A stretch of 50,797 nt of DNA from Pseudomonas aegrilactucae. Lineage in GTDB: Bacteria > Pseudomonadota > Gammaproteobacteria > Pseudomonadales > Pseudomonadaceae. Positions 42,464 through 50,720 of this stretch are shown here, one piece after another. The notes under the pieces are model-generated. The model was not told the origin of the DNA. It saw only the letters and a program-made list of their open reading frames with translations, and searched no databases. The DNA is taken from contig NZ_JAHTBI010000068.1 in the NCBI RefSeq assembly GCF_019168305.1, positions 1 to 50,797 of the forward strand, read 5' to 3'. Made by a program: the position numbers and the translations under genes. Each line of letters begins with the position of its first letter. Within the stretch, counting starts at the first letter, position 1.

Positions 42464-42550
42464 TCTTCGCTGGCAAGCCAGCTCCCACAGGTAAATCGTT
42501 GCTCTCAGGATCAGTGATATCCCTGTGGGAGCTGGCTTGCCAGCGAAGGG
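42464..42550. repeat. REP pair at the right end of the island
   Basis: Inverted arms TTCGCTGGCAAGCCAGCTCC and complement, spacer about 40 bases. It lies between the convergent aldehyde dehydrogenase and DNA ligase genes and so marks the right junction of the island with the DNA repair genes. Confidence 0.9.
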
Positions 42551-42560
42551 GCCATCACCT

Positions 42561-44198
42561 TCACCCCAGCAGCGACTGCAGTGTCCCCAGGTCATCGGCT
42601 TCGTCCACCGGCTTGTCCAGCCGCCAGCGCAGCATGCGCGGAAAGCGCACGGCAATCCCGCTCTTGTGCCGCTTGGACAACGCAATCCCCTCGAAGCCCA
42701 GCTCGAACACCAGCGTCGGCGTCACGCTGCGCACCGGCCCGAAGGTCTCCACGGTGGTCTTGCGAATGATCGCGTCGACCTTGCGCATCTCGACATCACT
42801 CAACCCCGAATATGCCTTGGCGAACGGCACCAGGCTGCGCTGCGGGCTGCCCGCCGGCGCGTCCCACACCGCAAAGGTGTAGTCGCTGTACAGGCTGGCA
42901 CGGCGGCCATGCCCGCGCTGGGCATAGATCAGTACCGCGTCCACGCTGAACGGGTCGATCTTCCACTTCCACCACACGCCCACGTCCTTGGTGCGGCCCA
43001 CCCCGTACAGGGCATCGCGCGCCTTGAGCATCAACCCTTCCACCCCAAGGCTGCGCGACGCCTCGCGCTGGGCGGCAAGCTCGGCCCAGCTGCCGCCCTG
43101 CACCACCGGCGACAGGCGCAACGCCGGGTGCGCACTTTCGTGCACCAGCGCTTCCAGCTGCGCCCGGCGTTCGGCCTGCGCGCGGCTGCGCCAGTCAGCG
43201 CCCTGCCACTCCAGCAGGTCGTAGCCCAGCAACACCACCGGTGCATCGGCCAGGCTCTTCTTGCCCAGGGTCTTGCGCCCGATGCGTTGCTGCAGCAGCG
43301 CGAACGGCTGCACGCCCTCGCGCCACACCACGATCTCGCCATCCATCACACAGCCATCGGGCAGCACCGTGGCCAGTGCCTGCAGCTCGGGAAAACGCTC
43401 GGTGAGCAGCTCTTCACCGCGCGACCACACCCACAGCTGGCCCTCGCGCTTGACCAGTTGGGCGCGAATGCCGTCCCACTTCCATTCCGCCTGCCACTGC
43501 CCGGGTGGCCCGAGCAGGGCGTCGAACTGTTCCACCGGCTGTTGCAGCGCATGGGCCAGGAAGAACGGGTACGGCTGGCCGCCGCGCTGGGCATGTTCGT
43601 CGTCGGACTCGGCTGCGATCAGCTTGAGGTAGCTGTCAGCGGTGGGGCGATGCGACAGGTCGGTGTAGCCGACCAGCCGTTGCGCCACGCGCTTGCTGTC
43701 GATGTCGGCCAGTTGCGCCAGCGCGCGGGTCACCAGCAGCTTCGACACACCGACCCGAAAACTGCCGGTAATCAGCTTCAGGCACACCATCAGGCTTTGC
43801 CGGTCCAGTTGCGCCCACAGTGGCGGCAGGCGCTGCGCCAGCGTTTCGGGCGGCAGGCCGCGCAATGGCAACAGGCACGCCTCGACCCAGTAGGCCAGGC
43901 CCTCATCACTGCTGTGGCTGGCCTCGGGCAGCAACAGCGAAAAGGTTTCGGCCAGGTCGCCTACGGCCTGGTAGCTCTCTTCGAACAGCCACTGCGGCAG
44001 GCCGGACAGGCTGATCGCCAATTCGCGCAGCAGGCGCGTGGGCACCAGCTGGCGCGGGCGCCCGCCGGCCAGAAAGTACACCGCCCAGGCCGCATCGGCG
44101 GGCCGTGCGCCGGCAAAGTAGGCCACCAGCGCCTCGCGCTTGGCATTGCTCGAGGTGGTGCCATCGAGTTGCGCGTAGAGCTCGGCGAAGGCCTTCAT
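42561..44198 (-). CDS. ATP-dependent DNA ligase of the ligase-associated repair set
   Basis: 545-residue ligase. The N-terminal alpha-helical DNA-binding domain (about 1-200) is followed by the adenylation domain. The nucleotidyl lysine lies in EWKWDGIRAQL (motif I K-x-D-G, Lys240), motif III is around VVLLGYDLL, motif IV is EGLMLKARDALY, and motif V is VWWKWKID. The C-terminal OB domain includes RSVTPTLVFELGFEGI and RFPRMLRWR. It seals nicks using ATP, in contrast to the housekeeping NAD ligase. The start at 44198 overlaps the exonuclease stop by 4 bp, so exonuclease and ligase are coupled. The helicase and pdeM genes that usually follow are 13 kb further on. Confidence 0.92.
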   Translation of the reverse strand: MKAFAELYAQLDGTTSSNAKREALVAYFAGARPADAAWAVYFLAGGRPRQLVPTRLLRELAISLSGLPQWLFEESYQAVGDLAETFSLLLPEASHSSDEGLAYWVEACLLPLRGLPPETLAQRLPPLWAQLDRQSLMVCLKLITGSFRVGVSKLLVTRALAQLADIDSKRVAQRLVGYTDLSHRPTADSYLKLIAAESDDEHAQRGGQPYPFFLAHALQQPVEQFDALLGPPGQWQAEWKWDGIRAQLVKREGQLWVWSRGEELLTERFPELQALATVLPDGCVMDGEIVVWREGVQPFALLQQRIGRKTLGKKSLADAPVVLLGYDLLEWQGADWRSRAQAERRAQLEALVHESAHPALRLSPVVQGGSWAELAAQREASRSLGVEGLMLKARDALYGVGRTKDVGVWWKWKIDPFSVDAVLIYAQRGHGRRASLYSDYTFAVWDAPAGSPQRSLVPFAKAYSGLSDVEMRKVDAIIRKTTVETFGPVRSVTPTLVFELGFEGIALSKRHKSGIAVRFPRMLRWRLDKPVDEADDLGTLQSLLG

Positions 44199-45211
44199 GC
44201 GGCAGGCTCGACGCCGGGCGCCTCGTCTTCGTCGCCGTATTCGGTGACGAACGCCTGCGCCTCCAGCCCGCGCTCGCACAGGTAACGCACCAGCACGGCG
44301 ACCGAACCGTGGGTCACCATCACCCGCTGTGCACCGGTCTGTTCGATGGCCCACAGCAGCCCCGGCCAGTCGGCGTGGTCGGAGAGCACAAAGCCGCGGT
44401 CCACCCCGCGCCGCCGCCGCGTGCCGCGCAGGCGCATCCAGCCGCTGGCGAAGGCATCGCTGTAGTCGCCAAAGCGGCGCATCCAGGTACTGCCGGCGGC
44501 CGACGGCGGCGCCAGGATCAGGGCCTGGCGCATCAACGGGTGGTGCTTGTCCATCTCGCTGGCGTGCAGGGTGGCGGGCAGTGCCACGCCGGCCTCGCGG
44601 TATACCCGGTTCAGCGGCTCGACCGCGCCGTGCACCAGGATCGGCCCCAGGCTCGGGTCCAGGCCATACAGGATGCGTTGCGCCTTGCCGAACGAATAGC
44701 AGAACAGCACGCTGGCCTTGCCCAGCTGGATGTTCTCGCGCCACCAGGCGTTGATCTGGTCGAAGATCTGCTGCTGTGGCTGCCAGCGGTAGATGGGCAG
44801 GCCGAAGGTCGACTCGGTAATGAAGGTGTCGCAGCGCACCGGCTCGAACGGGGCGCAGGTGGCGTCGGGCTCGACCTTGTAGTCCCCCGACGCCACCCAC
44901 ACTTCGCCGCGGTATTGCAGGCGCACCTGGGCCGAGCCGAGCACGTGGCCGGCCGGGTGAAAGCTCAGGGTGACGCCGCCATGCTCCAGGCGCTGGCCGT
45001 AGTCGAGGGTCTGCAGGTTGATATCGGCGCCCAGGCGGCTGCGCAGGATGCCCGCGCCAGGGCTGGCGGTGAGGTAGTGGCGGTTGCCGCTGCGCGCGTG
45101 ATCACCGTGGCCATGGGTGATCACCGCGCGCTCCACCGGGCGCCACGGGTCGATGTAGAAATCTCCCGGCGGGCAGTACAGCCCTTCGGGTCGTGCAATC
45201 ACCAGGTCCAT
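44195..45211 (-). CDS. Ligase-associated DNA exonuclease (metallo-beta-lactamase/beta-CASP fold)
   Basis: 338-residue nuclease of the ligase-associated DNA damage response group. The metal motif is AVITHGHGDHARSG (H-x-H-x-D-H, about residues 30-43). Further ligands are in SFHPAGHVLGSAQ and VASGDYKVEPD, with VLSDHADWPGL towards the C terminus. It is related to Artemis/SNM1-like nucleases and mRNA 3'-end processing enzymes, and is thought to act with the ligase, helicase and PdeM. The start MDLVIARPEGLYCPPGDF at 45211 is chosen; the longer frame has no family counterpart. Confidence 0.9.
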   Translation of the reverse strand: MDLVIARPEGLYCPPGDFYIDPWRPVERAVITHGHGDHARSGNRHYLTASPGAGILRSRLGADINLQTLDYGQRLEHGGVTLSFHPAGHVLGSAQVRLQYRGEVWVASGDYKVEPDATCAPFEPVRCDTFITESTFGLPIYRWQPQQQIFDQINAWWRENIQLGKASVLFCYSFGKAQRILYGLDPSLGPILVHGAVEPLNRVYREAGVALPATLHASEMDKHHPLMRQALILAPPSAAGSTWMRRFGDYSDAFASGWMRLRGTRRRRGVDRGFVLSDHADWPGLLWAIEQTGAQRVMVTHGSVAVLVRYLCERGLEAQAFVTEYGDEDEAPGVEPAA

Positions 45212-45279
45212 GCCAAGGCCGCTGCGCAGGGGTTTAACGTAGGAGCGCGGCCTGGCCGGTGAAGTTCGATCCGAACGCG

Positions 45280-47319
45280 TCAGTAGCGCGCGTCTACCGG
45301 GCGCCCGCCGTTGGGCCAGTCCTTGACCTTGTCGGGGAAGTCCGGGCGTGGCTGGCTGGAGAACCAGGCAGCGACGTCCACTGCATCCTGGTCGGACAGG
45401 CCGCCCTGGCCCAGCGGGAATTTCCCGTGCAGGCCGATCGGCATGTTGCGTTTGACGAACGCGGCCGCGGTGTAGGTGCGCGCCATGCCGGCACCGATAT
45501 TGAACGACTGCTCGCCCCACAGCGGCGGGAACACCCAGGTGCCGTCGGCGCGGGTCAGCCCTTCGCCTTCATTGCCATGGCACACGGCGCACTGCCTGGC
45601 GTACACCTGCTGGCCGTTGTGCAGGTCCGGCTGGATAGACGGGTCGACCTTGCCCACGCCACGGCCGGGCACCTTGTCCTGGGGCTGAGTGTTGTTCTTC
45701 ATCCAGTCGAAATAGGCCACCATCGCCTGCATGTCGGGCCCCTGGGGTGGCAGCGGCGTGCCGCTCATCGAACGCCGGAAACAGCCGTTGATGCGTTCCT
45801 CCAGGGTGATGACCTTGCCCGCCCGCGGCGCATAGCCGGGGAAGAACGCCGACACGCCGACGAACGGCGAGCCATCGGCCACGGTGCCGGCGTTGAGATG
45901 GCAACTGGTGCAGTTGAGCGCGTTGCCGACGTTGTCCGGCAGCAGCTCGCGGGTTTGCAGGTGCAGGCGCATGCCGCGCACCACCTGGTCGGCGTTGCGT
46001 GCGGCGAGCAGGTCGGCCAGGCGCGGCGTCTGGAAGGTCGAGGCGTCGCGGTCCCGGGGCTTGAGCTGCTCGCGCAGTTGCCTGACCTGCACCGCGCTGA
46101 TCGCCGAAGCGCGGTTGCCCCAGCTGCTGCGCACAAAGGTGAGGATCTCGGCGATTTCCTCATCGGCCAGGCGCGCGAACCCGGGCATGCTGTACACCCG
46201 TGGGTGGGCGGCGGTTTCGGCGGTCTGCCAGCCGGTCAGGGTGATGTGCAGCAGCGAGGTCGGGTTGGCCGACGCCACGCCGGGGTTGTGCGCCAGCGGC
46301 GGAAACATGCCCGCCACGCCGGCGCCGTCCGGGCGGTGACAGTCGCTGCAGAACTGCGTGTACCCAAGGCCCCCACGGCTGCTGTAGAGCGTCGACGGCG
46401 GGGCGGCCGGTGTCAACGGCACGGCCGGGATCGGCAGGTCATCCTTGCCGGCCGGCAGGGATTTTAGGTAACGGGCGATGGCCGTCAGGTCGGCGTCGGT
46501 GAAGTGCTGGGTGCTGTGCGAGATCACGTCGGCCATGTTGCCCGATACCGTGGCGAAGCGGTTCTGCCCGGTCTTGAGCAACTGCACGGTGTCGTCCACC
46601 GTCCACAGGTTGCGCAGGCTCAGGGCGCGCCAGTGCTCCACGGTTTCACCGGCCAGGAAGTGCTGGCCGCTGGCGCCGCTGTCATCCATGGCCTTTTCCT
46701 GGAAGGCCACGCCGCGCGGGGTGTGGCAGGCGCCGCAGTGGCCCAGGCCCTGCACCAGGTACGCCCCGCGGTTGAGTTCGGCACTGCGGGCGGGGTCGGG
46801 CACGAACGGCTGGGTATCGAGAAACATCAGGTTCCACAGCGCCAGGCCCCAGCGCTGGCTGAACGGGAACTTCATGTCCGCTTCCAGGTTGGGCTGGCTG
46901 ACCGGCTTCACGTCCTCCATGAGGTAGGCGTACAGGTCGCGCATGTCGCCTTCGGTCATTTTTGCGTAGGAGGGGTAGGGCATCGCCGGGTACAGGTGGA
47001 TGCAGGCGCGGTTTACGCCTTCGCGCATGGCGCGGTCGAACTGCACGAAGGTGTAGCGGCCGATGCCGGTGGCCTTGTCCGGAGTGATGTTGCTCGAATA
47101 GATCGTGCCCATCGGTGTGCTCAGCTCCAGGCCGCCGGCCATCAGCGCGCCGCCTTTGGCGGTGTGGCAGGCGACGCAGTCGCCCAGCTGGGCAATGTAG
47201 CGGCCACGGTCGAGGGGGGTGTCGCCTGCCGATGCCGGGGTCGGCTCACTGGCAAGCAGCGGGTGCACAAACAGCAGCGTCGAGCCGAGCATGGCCAGAC
47301 GCGAGACGAGAGAAGCCAT
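45280..47319 (-). CDS. Pentahaem cytochrome c: trihaem dehydrogenase-type part fused to a TsdA-like dihaem part
   Basis: 679-residue periplasmic protein. A signal peptide (LVSRLAMLGSTLLFVHPLLA, cleaved near ASEP) precedes five C-x2-C-H haem sites: CVACH (about residue 48), CGACH (about 200), CSDCH (about 335), CTSCH (about 475) and CAVCH (about 590). The first three resemble the cytochrome subunit of membrane alcohol/gluconate dehydrogenases. The last two, with LERELLPDN-like spacing and the ERINGCFRRSMSG segment, resemble the thiosulfate dehydrogenase TsdA. The start at 47319 is chosen because a signal peptide follows at once. No dehydrogenase flavoprotein subunit is adjacent. Substrate unknown; electrons presumably go to a terminal oxidase. 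Confidence 0.85.
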   Translation of the reverse strand: MASLVSRLAMLGSTLLFVHPLLASEPTPASAGDTPLDRGRYIAQLGDCVACHTAKGGALMAGGLELSTPMGTIYSSNITPDKATGIGRYTFVQFDRAMREGVNRACIHLYPAMPYPSYAKMTEGDMRDLYAYLMEDVKPVSQPNLEADMKFPFSQRWGLALWNLMFLDTQPFVPDPARSAELNRGAYLVQGLGHCGACHTPRGVAFQEKAMDDSGASGQHFLAGETVEHWRALSLRNLWTVDDTVQLLKTGQNRFATVSGNMADVISHSTQHFTDADLTAIARYLKSLPAGKDDLPIPAVPLTPAAPPSTLYSSRGGLGYTQFCSDCHRPDGAGVAGMFPPLAHNPGVASANPTSLLHITLTGWQTAETAAHPRVYSMPGFARLADEEIAEILTFVRSSWGNRASAISAVQVRQLREQLKPRDRDASTFQTPRLADLLAARNADQVVRGMRLHLQTRELLPDNVGNALNCTSCHLNAGTVADGSPFVGVSAFFPGYAPRAGKVITLEERINGCFRRSMSGTPLPPQGPDMQAMVAYFDWMKNNTQPQDKVPGRGVGKVDPSIQPDLHNGQQVYARQCAVCHGNEGEGLTRADGTWVFPPLWGEQSFNIGAGMARTYTAAAFVKRNMPIGLHGKFPLGQGGLSDQDAVDVAAWFSSQPRPDFPDKVKDWPNGGRPVDARY

Positions 47320-47460
47320 CGCAATTGTCCTTTGCAGCCGGCCGCAGGGGATCCTGTAGGCACGGATCCGCATTCATTTTTATAGGGATATCAGGCTGAG
47401 CCCGGATTTATAGCGAAAGGACGTGGATGGCACTTTGATATGGATCAGCGGCCGACAGAA

Positions 47461-47493
47461 AAGGGCTCGCCGCCAGGGCGGCGGCGAGCCGGG
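47461..47493 (-). terminator. Possible terminator hairpin after the acylase gene
   Basis: GGCTCGCCGCC / GGCGGCGAGCC forms a strong stem just past the acylase stop codon (stop at 47501-47503). Only a short T-rich flank follows on the minus strand (CCCTTTTC), so termination strength is uncertain. Confidence 0.6.
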
Positions 47494-47500
47494 CAGGGGC

Positions 47501-49939
47501 TTACTTGCCGGGTACCAGGGTCAGGCGCTTGGTGCCGTAGGCGCGTTCGAAGTTCTGCGGCTGCATCGGGAAGCTCACGTAGCGTCCCTTGAACCAGGCA
47601 TCCAGGCCGTCGGCAAAATGCGCGCTGGCCGGGTTGCCCGACTGCCCGCTGCTGCTCACCCCTTGCAGCGGTTCGGCCAGGCCGAAGTCCACCACCATGC
47701 GCATCGAGGGCAACAGGCGCGCGTTGAAGTCCTGGCCCCAGGCATACGGCGAGGCATTCAGTGTGGTGTGGTCGCCGCCACTGGCCAGCGGGCCGCGCTT
47801 GACCGTGTCGCCCAGGCCGTACGGTGCGCTGACGGGCCAACGGTACTGGTGCAGCTTGCCCCACTGCCAGGCACGGCGGTCGCTGCCCAGCTGTGCTTCG
47901 CCAGCGCTGATGGCCGCGGCCAGGCTGCGCGCCAGGATCGCGGGTTTGTCTTCCTTGGCCGGGGTGTTGCGGTCATCCCAGAACGGGCTGTCGTCGCGCC
48001 CCAGCAGGTGGTCGGCCTGGGCCGAGTAGGACAGCCGTGCAGTGGCGACGAAGGCTTGCCAGCTCGGGCTGGACTCCGGGCCCAGTTCGTCGAGGAAGGT
48101 CTGCCGGGTGCTTTGCTGCAGAAACAGTTCATACAGCGCAGCGTCTGCCGATTGCACGCTCAGGCGGCCATCGAAGGCCATCAGCCGGGTATAGGCCTCG
48201 CGGGCGCGGGCCTTCTGGTCTGCGGGCAGGGCGTCGATGGCCTGTTTGAGCGGCTGGGCCATGCCCGGTGCTTCGAACATGGCCTTGAGCTTGGCGGCAA
48301 ACAGCGTGGTCTGGTCGTTGTGCATGGCCATCAGGCTGCGGCTATCGTGCTTGCCGTTGCCGGCCAGCTGCGCCAGGCGCTCGGCACGCTCGGGGTAGTA
48401 CCAGCTGTTGGACAGCTGCAGGCCATAGCCCTTGGGTACGCTGCGCTGGTTGGCGTTGCCCAGCCAGCCCTGTTGCGGGTCCTGGTCGTAGGGGTGGAGC
48501 ATGGCGTCGGCATAGCCGTCCCAGTCGTAACGCCCGTCGGCACCGGGCGAGGGCAGCAGGCCCTGGCCTTCGCGGCGGTTGGGGAAGCGTCCGGTGACCT
48601 GCCAGCCGATGTTGCCGGCATCGGCGAACACCAGGTTCAGCGCGGCGGCGCCGATTGTGCGGCTGGCGTCGAAGGCGCGCTCGACGTTCTGTGCCCGCGA
48701 CAGGTCGAAGAACGCATCCAGGCTCTTGTCGCCCTTGAGGTCAGGCAGTTTCAGGGCCAGCCCTAGCGAGCCCTGGGTGCCGGTCAGCAGCGTGCCGTGA
48801 CGCGTCTCGTAGAGGGTTTCGCGGCGGGACGGGCTGCCTTTCACGAAGTAGGTTTCGTTGCGCGCCTGCACCGGTTGCCAGCGGCCGTCGACCTCGTACA
48901 TCACGCGGTTGCCTTCGCGCCTGAGTTTTTCCAGGTACAGGTCCTGGTTGTCGCCCATCGCGGCGCTGCTGCTCCAGGCCACCTTGCCGTTGAAGCCCGA
49001 CAGCACGAACGGCAGGCCGGCCAGGCTGAAGCCGGCGGCCTGGTACCTGGTGGTGCGTATCTGCACCGGGCTCAGTGCCCAGGCGCCCTGGCTGTCGCTG
49101 GCCAGCAGGCTCTTGCCGCTGCGGCTGCGCTGCGGGCCGATGGCCCAGTTGCTCGAGGCCGGGGTGCCGAGCAGGTTGAGCGCGGCCAGTTGCTCGCTGA
49201 CCGCCGCCAGCGGTGCCAGACCCGGCAGCGCGCTGCCCAGGTTCAGGCCCTTGAGCTTGTCGGCTTCGGCCATGGCCAGCGGTTCGTCCGGGTAGCTGGG
49301 CAGCAGCCAGGCGAGAGGGTCGGCGCCGACTTTTTGCGCCAGGGTCAGCGCGGCGAGTTCTTCCTGCAGGTTCACCGACTGGCTGAAGCTGTACAGGCTG
49401 AAGATCAGTGCCGAGTCTTCCGGCTTCCAGTATTCGGGGCGGTAGCCGCTCTGCGCCAGCGGCGCCGGCAGGCGGTCGCGGTAGCGGAACAGGTAGGCGT
49501 TGACGCCGCGCGCGTACACCTCGAAAAAGCGCTTCAGGCGCGGCGAGGCGTCGGCATACAGTTCGTTGGCGCTTTTCTTGAGGTTGACGGCGCGCATGAA
49601 ACGGTCGACTTCCAGCGCATCCGGGCCGGCCATTTCGGCCAGGCGCCCCTGCGCCAGCAGGCGCATGCCGACCATCTGGCCGATGCGGTCGCCTGCGTGC
49701 ACGTAGCCCAGGCTGAACAGCGCGTCATGGAAGCTGCTGCTTTCGATCAGCGGCATGCCCATGGCATTGCGCCGCACCGAGACGTTTTGCGCCAGCCCCT
49801 TGAGCGGCTGCACGCCGGTGGTGGGCAGCACGCTGTCGCGCGGGCCGCCCATCTGGCAGCCTCCGAGGCTGAGCAGCCCGAGCAGGGCCGCGGCGACGCC
49901 GAACCGGGGTAGAACGGGGGAAAGGGCTGGCGAGGCCAT
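47501..49939 (-). CDS. Penicillin-acylase-family Ntn hydrolase, predicted lipoprotein
   Basis: 812-residue acylase precursor. The N terminus has a lipoprotein signal with lipobox LSLGGC (Cys about residue 28). The alpha chain and linker run to the self-cleavage point, and the beta chain begins at the catalytic Ser of SNWAIGPQRS, after GTPAS. The family includes penicillin G acylase, glutaryl acylase and the acyl-homoserine lactone acylases PvdQ/QuiP. This one, with a lipid anchor, cannot be assigned a substrate. The ATG at 49939 has AGGAG upstream; a TTG two codons earlier is less likely. No operon partner is seen. Confidence 0.88.
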   Translation of the reverse strand: MASPALSPVLPRFGVAAALLGLLSLGGCQMGGPRDSVLPTTGVQPLKGLAQNVSVRRNAMGMPLIESSSFHDALFSLGYVHAGDRIGQMVGMRLLAQGRLAEMAGPDALEVDRFMRAVNLKKSANELYADASPRLKRFFEVYARGVNAYLFRYRDRLPAPLAQSGYRPEYWKPEDSALIFSLYSFSQSVNLQEELAALTLAQKVGADPLAWLLPSYPDEPLAMAEADKLKGLNLGSALPGLAPLAAVSEQLAALNLLGTPASSNWAIGPQRSRSGKSLLASDSQGAWALSPVQIRTTRYQAAGFSLAGLPFVLSGFNGKVAWSSSAAMGDNQDLYLEKLRREGNRVMYEVDGRWQPVQARNETYFVKGSPSRRETLYETRHGTLLTGTQGSLGLALKLPDLKGDKSLDAFFDLSRAQNVERAFDASRTIGAAALNLVFADAGNIGWQVTGRFPNRREGQGLLPSPGADGRYDWDGYADAMLHPYDQDPQQGWLGNANQRSVPKGYGLQLSNSWYYPERAERLAQLAGNGKHDSRSLMAMHNDQTTLFAAKLKAMFEAPGMAQPLKQAIDALPADQKARAREAYTRLMAFDGRLSVQSADAALYELFLQQSTRQTFLDELGPESSPSWQAFVATARLSYSAQADHLLGRDDSPFWDDRNTPAKEDKPAILARSLAAAISAGEAQLGSDRRAWQWGKLHQYRWPVSAPYGLGDTVKRGPLASGGDHTTLNASPYAWGQDFNARLLPSMRMVVDFGLAEPLQGVSSSGQSGNPASAHFADGLDAWFKGRYVSFPMQPQNFERAYGTKRLTLVPGK

Positions 49940-50056
49940 GGGCAAAGCTCCTGCAGGGGGTGACGTCTGAAAGGCGCTACGTTAGTGAGCGCGATCACAC
50001 CATGCAAGCGGGGGCGCGGGCTTTATTTTCACAGTACCGCACCGCAGCTTTGCGGT

Positions 50057-50698
50057 TCAGGGCTGTGGCGGGTTGATCTGCTGCACCAGGGCGTAGGCAC
50101 GCTGGGTGGCAGGACGGGCCTGGATGCGCAGGAACCAGTCTTTCAGGGCAGGGAAGTCGTCGAGGTTCTGTTGTTGCCAGGTGTGCGAAACGATCCACGG
50201 GTAGATCGCCATGTCGGCGATGCTGTAGTCGGTGCCGGCGACGAACGGTCGGTCTTGCAGGCGCTTGTCGAGTACGCCGTAGAGGCGTGCAGTCTCATCC
50301 ACATAGCGCTTGATGGCGTAGGGAATCTTCTCGGGGGCGAAGCGGTTGAAGTGGTGGTTCTGCCCGGCCATCGGCCCCAGCCCGCCCATCTGCCAGAACA
50401 GCCATTGCAGGGTTTCCTGGCGACCGCGCAGGTCGTTGGCAATGAACTGGCCGGTCTTTTCGGCGAGGTACAGCAGGATTGCGCCGGACTCGAACAGCGA
50501 CAGCGGCTGGCCGTCGGCGGCGTCCTGGTCGACGATGGCGGGGATGCGGTTGTTGGGGGCGATTTTCAGGAAGTCGGCGGCGAATTGCTCGCCTTTGCCG
50601 ATGTTGATCGGGTGGATCGTGTACGGCAGGCCGGCTTCTTCGAGAAACAGGCTGACTTTGTGGCCGTTGGGGGTGGTCCAGTAGTACAGGTCGATCAT
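50057..50698 (-). CDS. yfcG: Glutathione transferase, YfcG/Ure2p-like
   Basis: 213-residue GST. The N-terminal thioredoxin-like domain has LYYWTTPNGHKVSLFLEEAG (the TPN motif of the Nu class), KIAPNNRIPAIVD (cis-Pro) and LFESGAILLYLAEKTG (glutathione gamma-Glu binding). The C-terminal helical domain has WLFWQMGGLGPMAGQNHHFN. The E. coli homologue YfcG is a disulfide-bond reductase using glutathione. The ATG at 50698 follows GGAG at 7 bp; a GTG 6 bp upstream is possible. Confidence 0.93.
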   Translation of the reverse strand: MIDLYYWTTPNGHKVSLFLEEAGLPYTIHPINIGKGEQFAADFLKIAPNNRIPAIVDQDAADGQPLSLFESGAILLYLAEKTGQFIANDLRGRQETLQWLFWQMGGLGPMAGQNHHFNRFAPEKIPYAIKRYVDETARLYGVLDKRLQDRPFVAGTDYSIADMAIYPWIVSHTWQQQNLDDFPALKDWFLRIQARPATQRAYALVQQINPPQP

Positions 50699-50720
50699 GC
50701 TCACGCTCCAGTTCAGGGCC

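Noticed and set aside
29702..42550. Island as a prophage or integrative element
   Set aside because: No integrase, transposase, tRNA target or direct-repeat ends were seen; all genes are metabolic, transport or regulatory.
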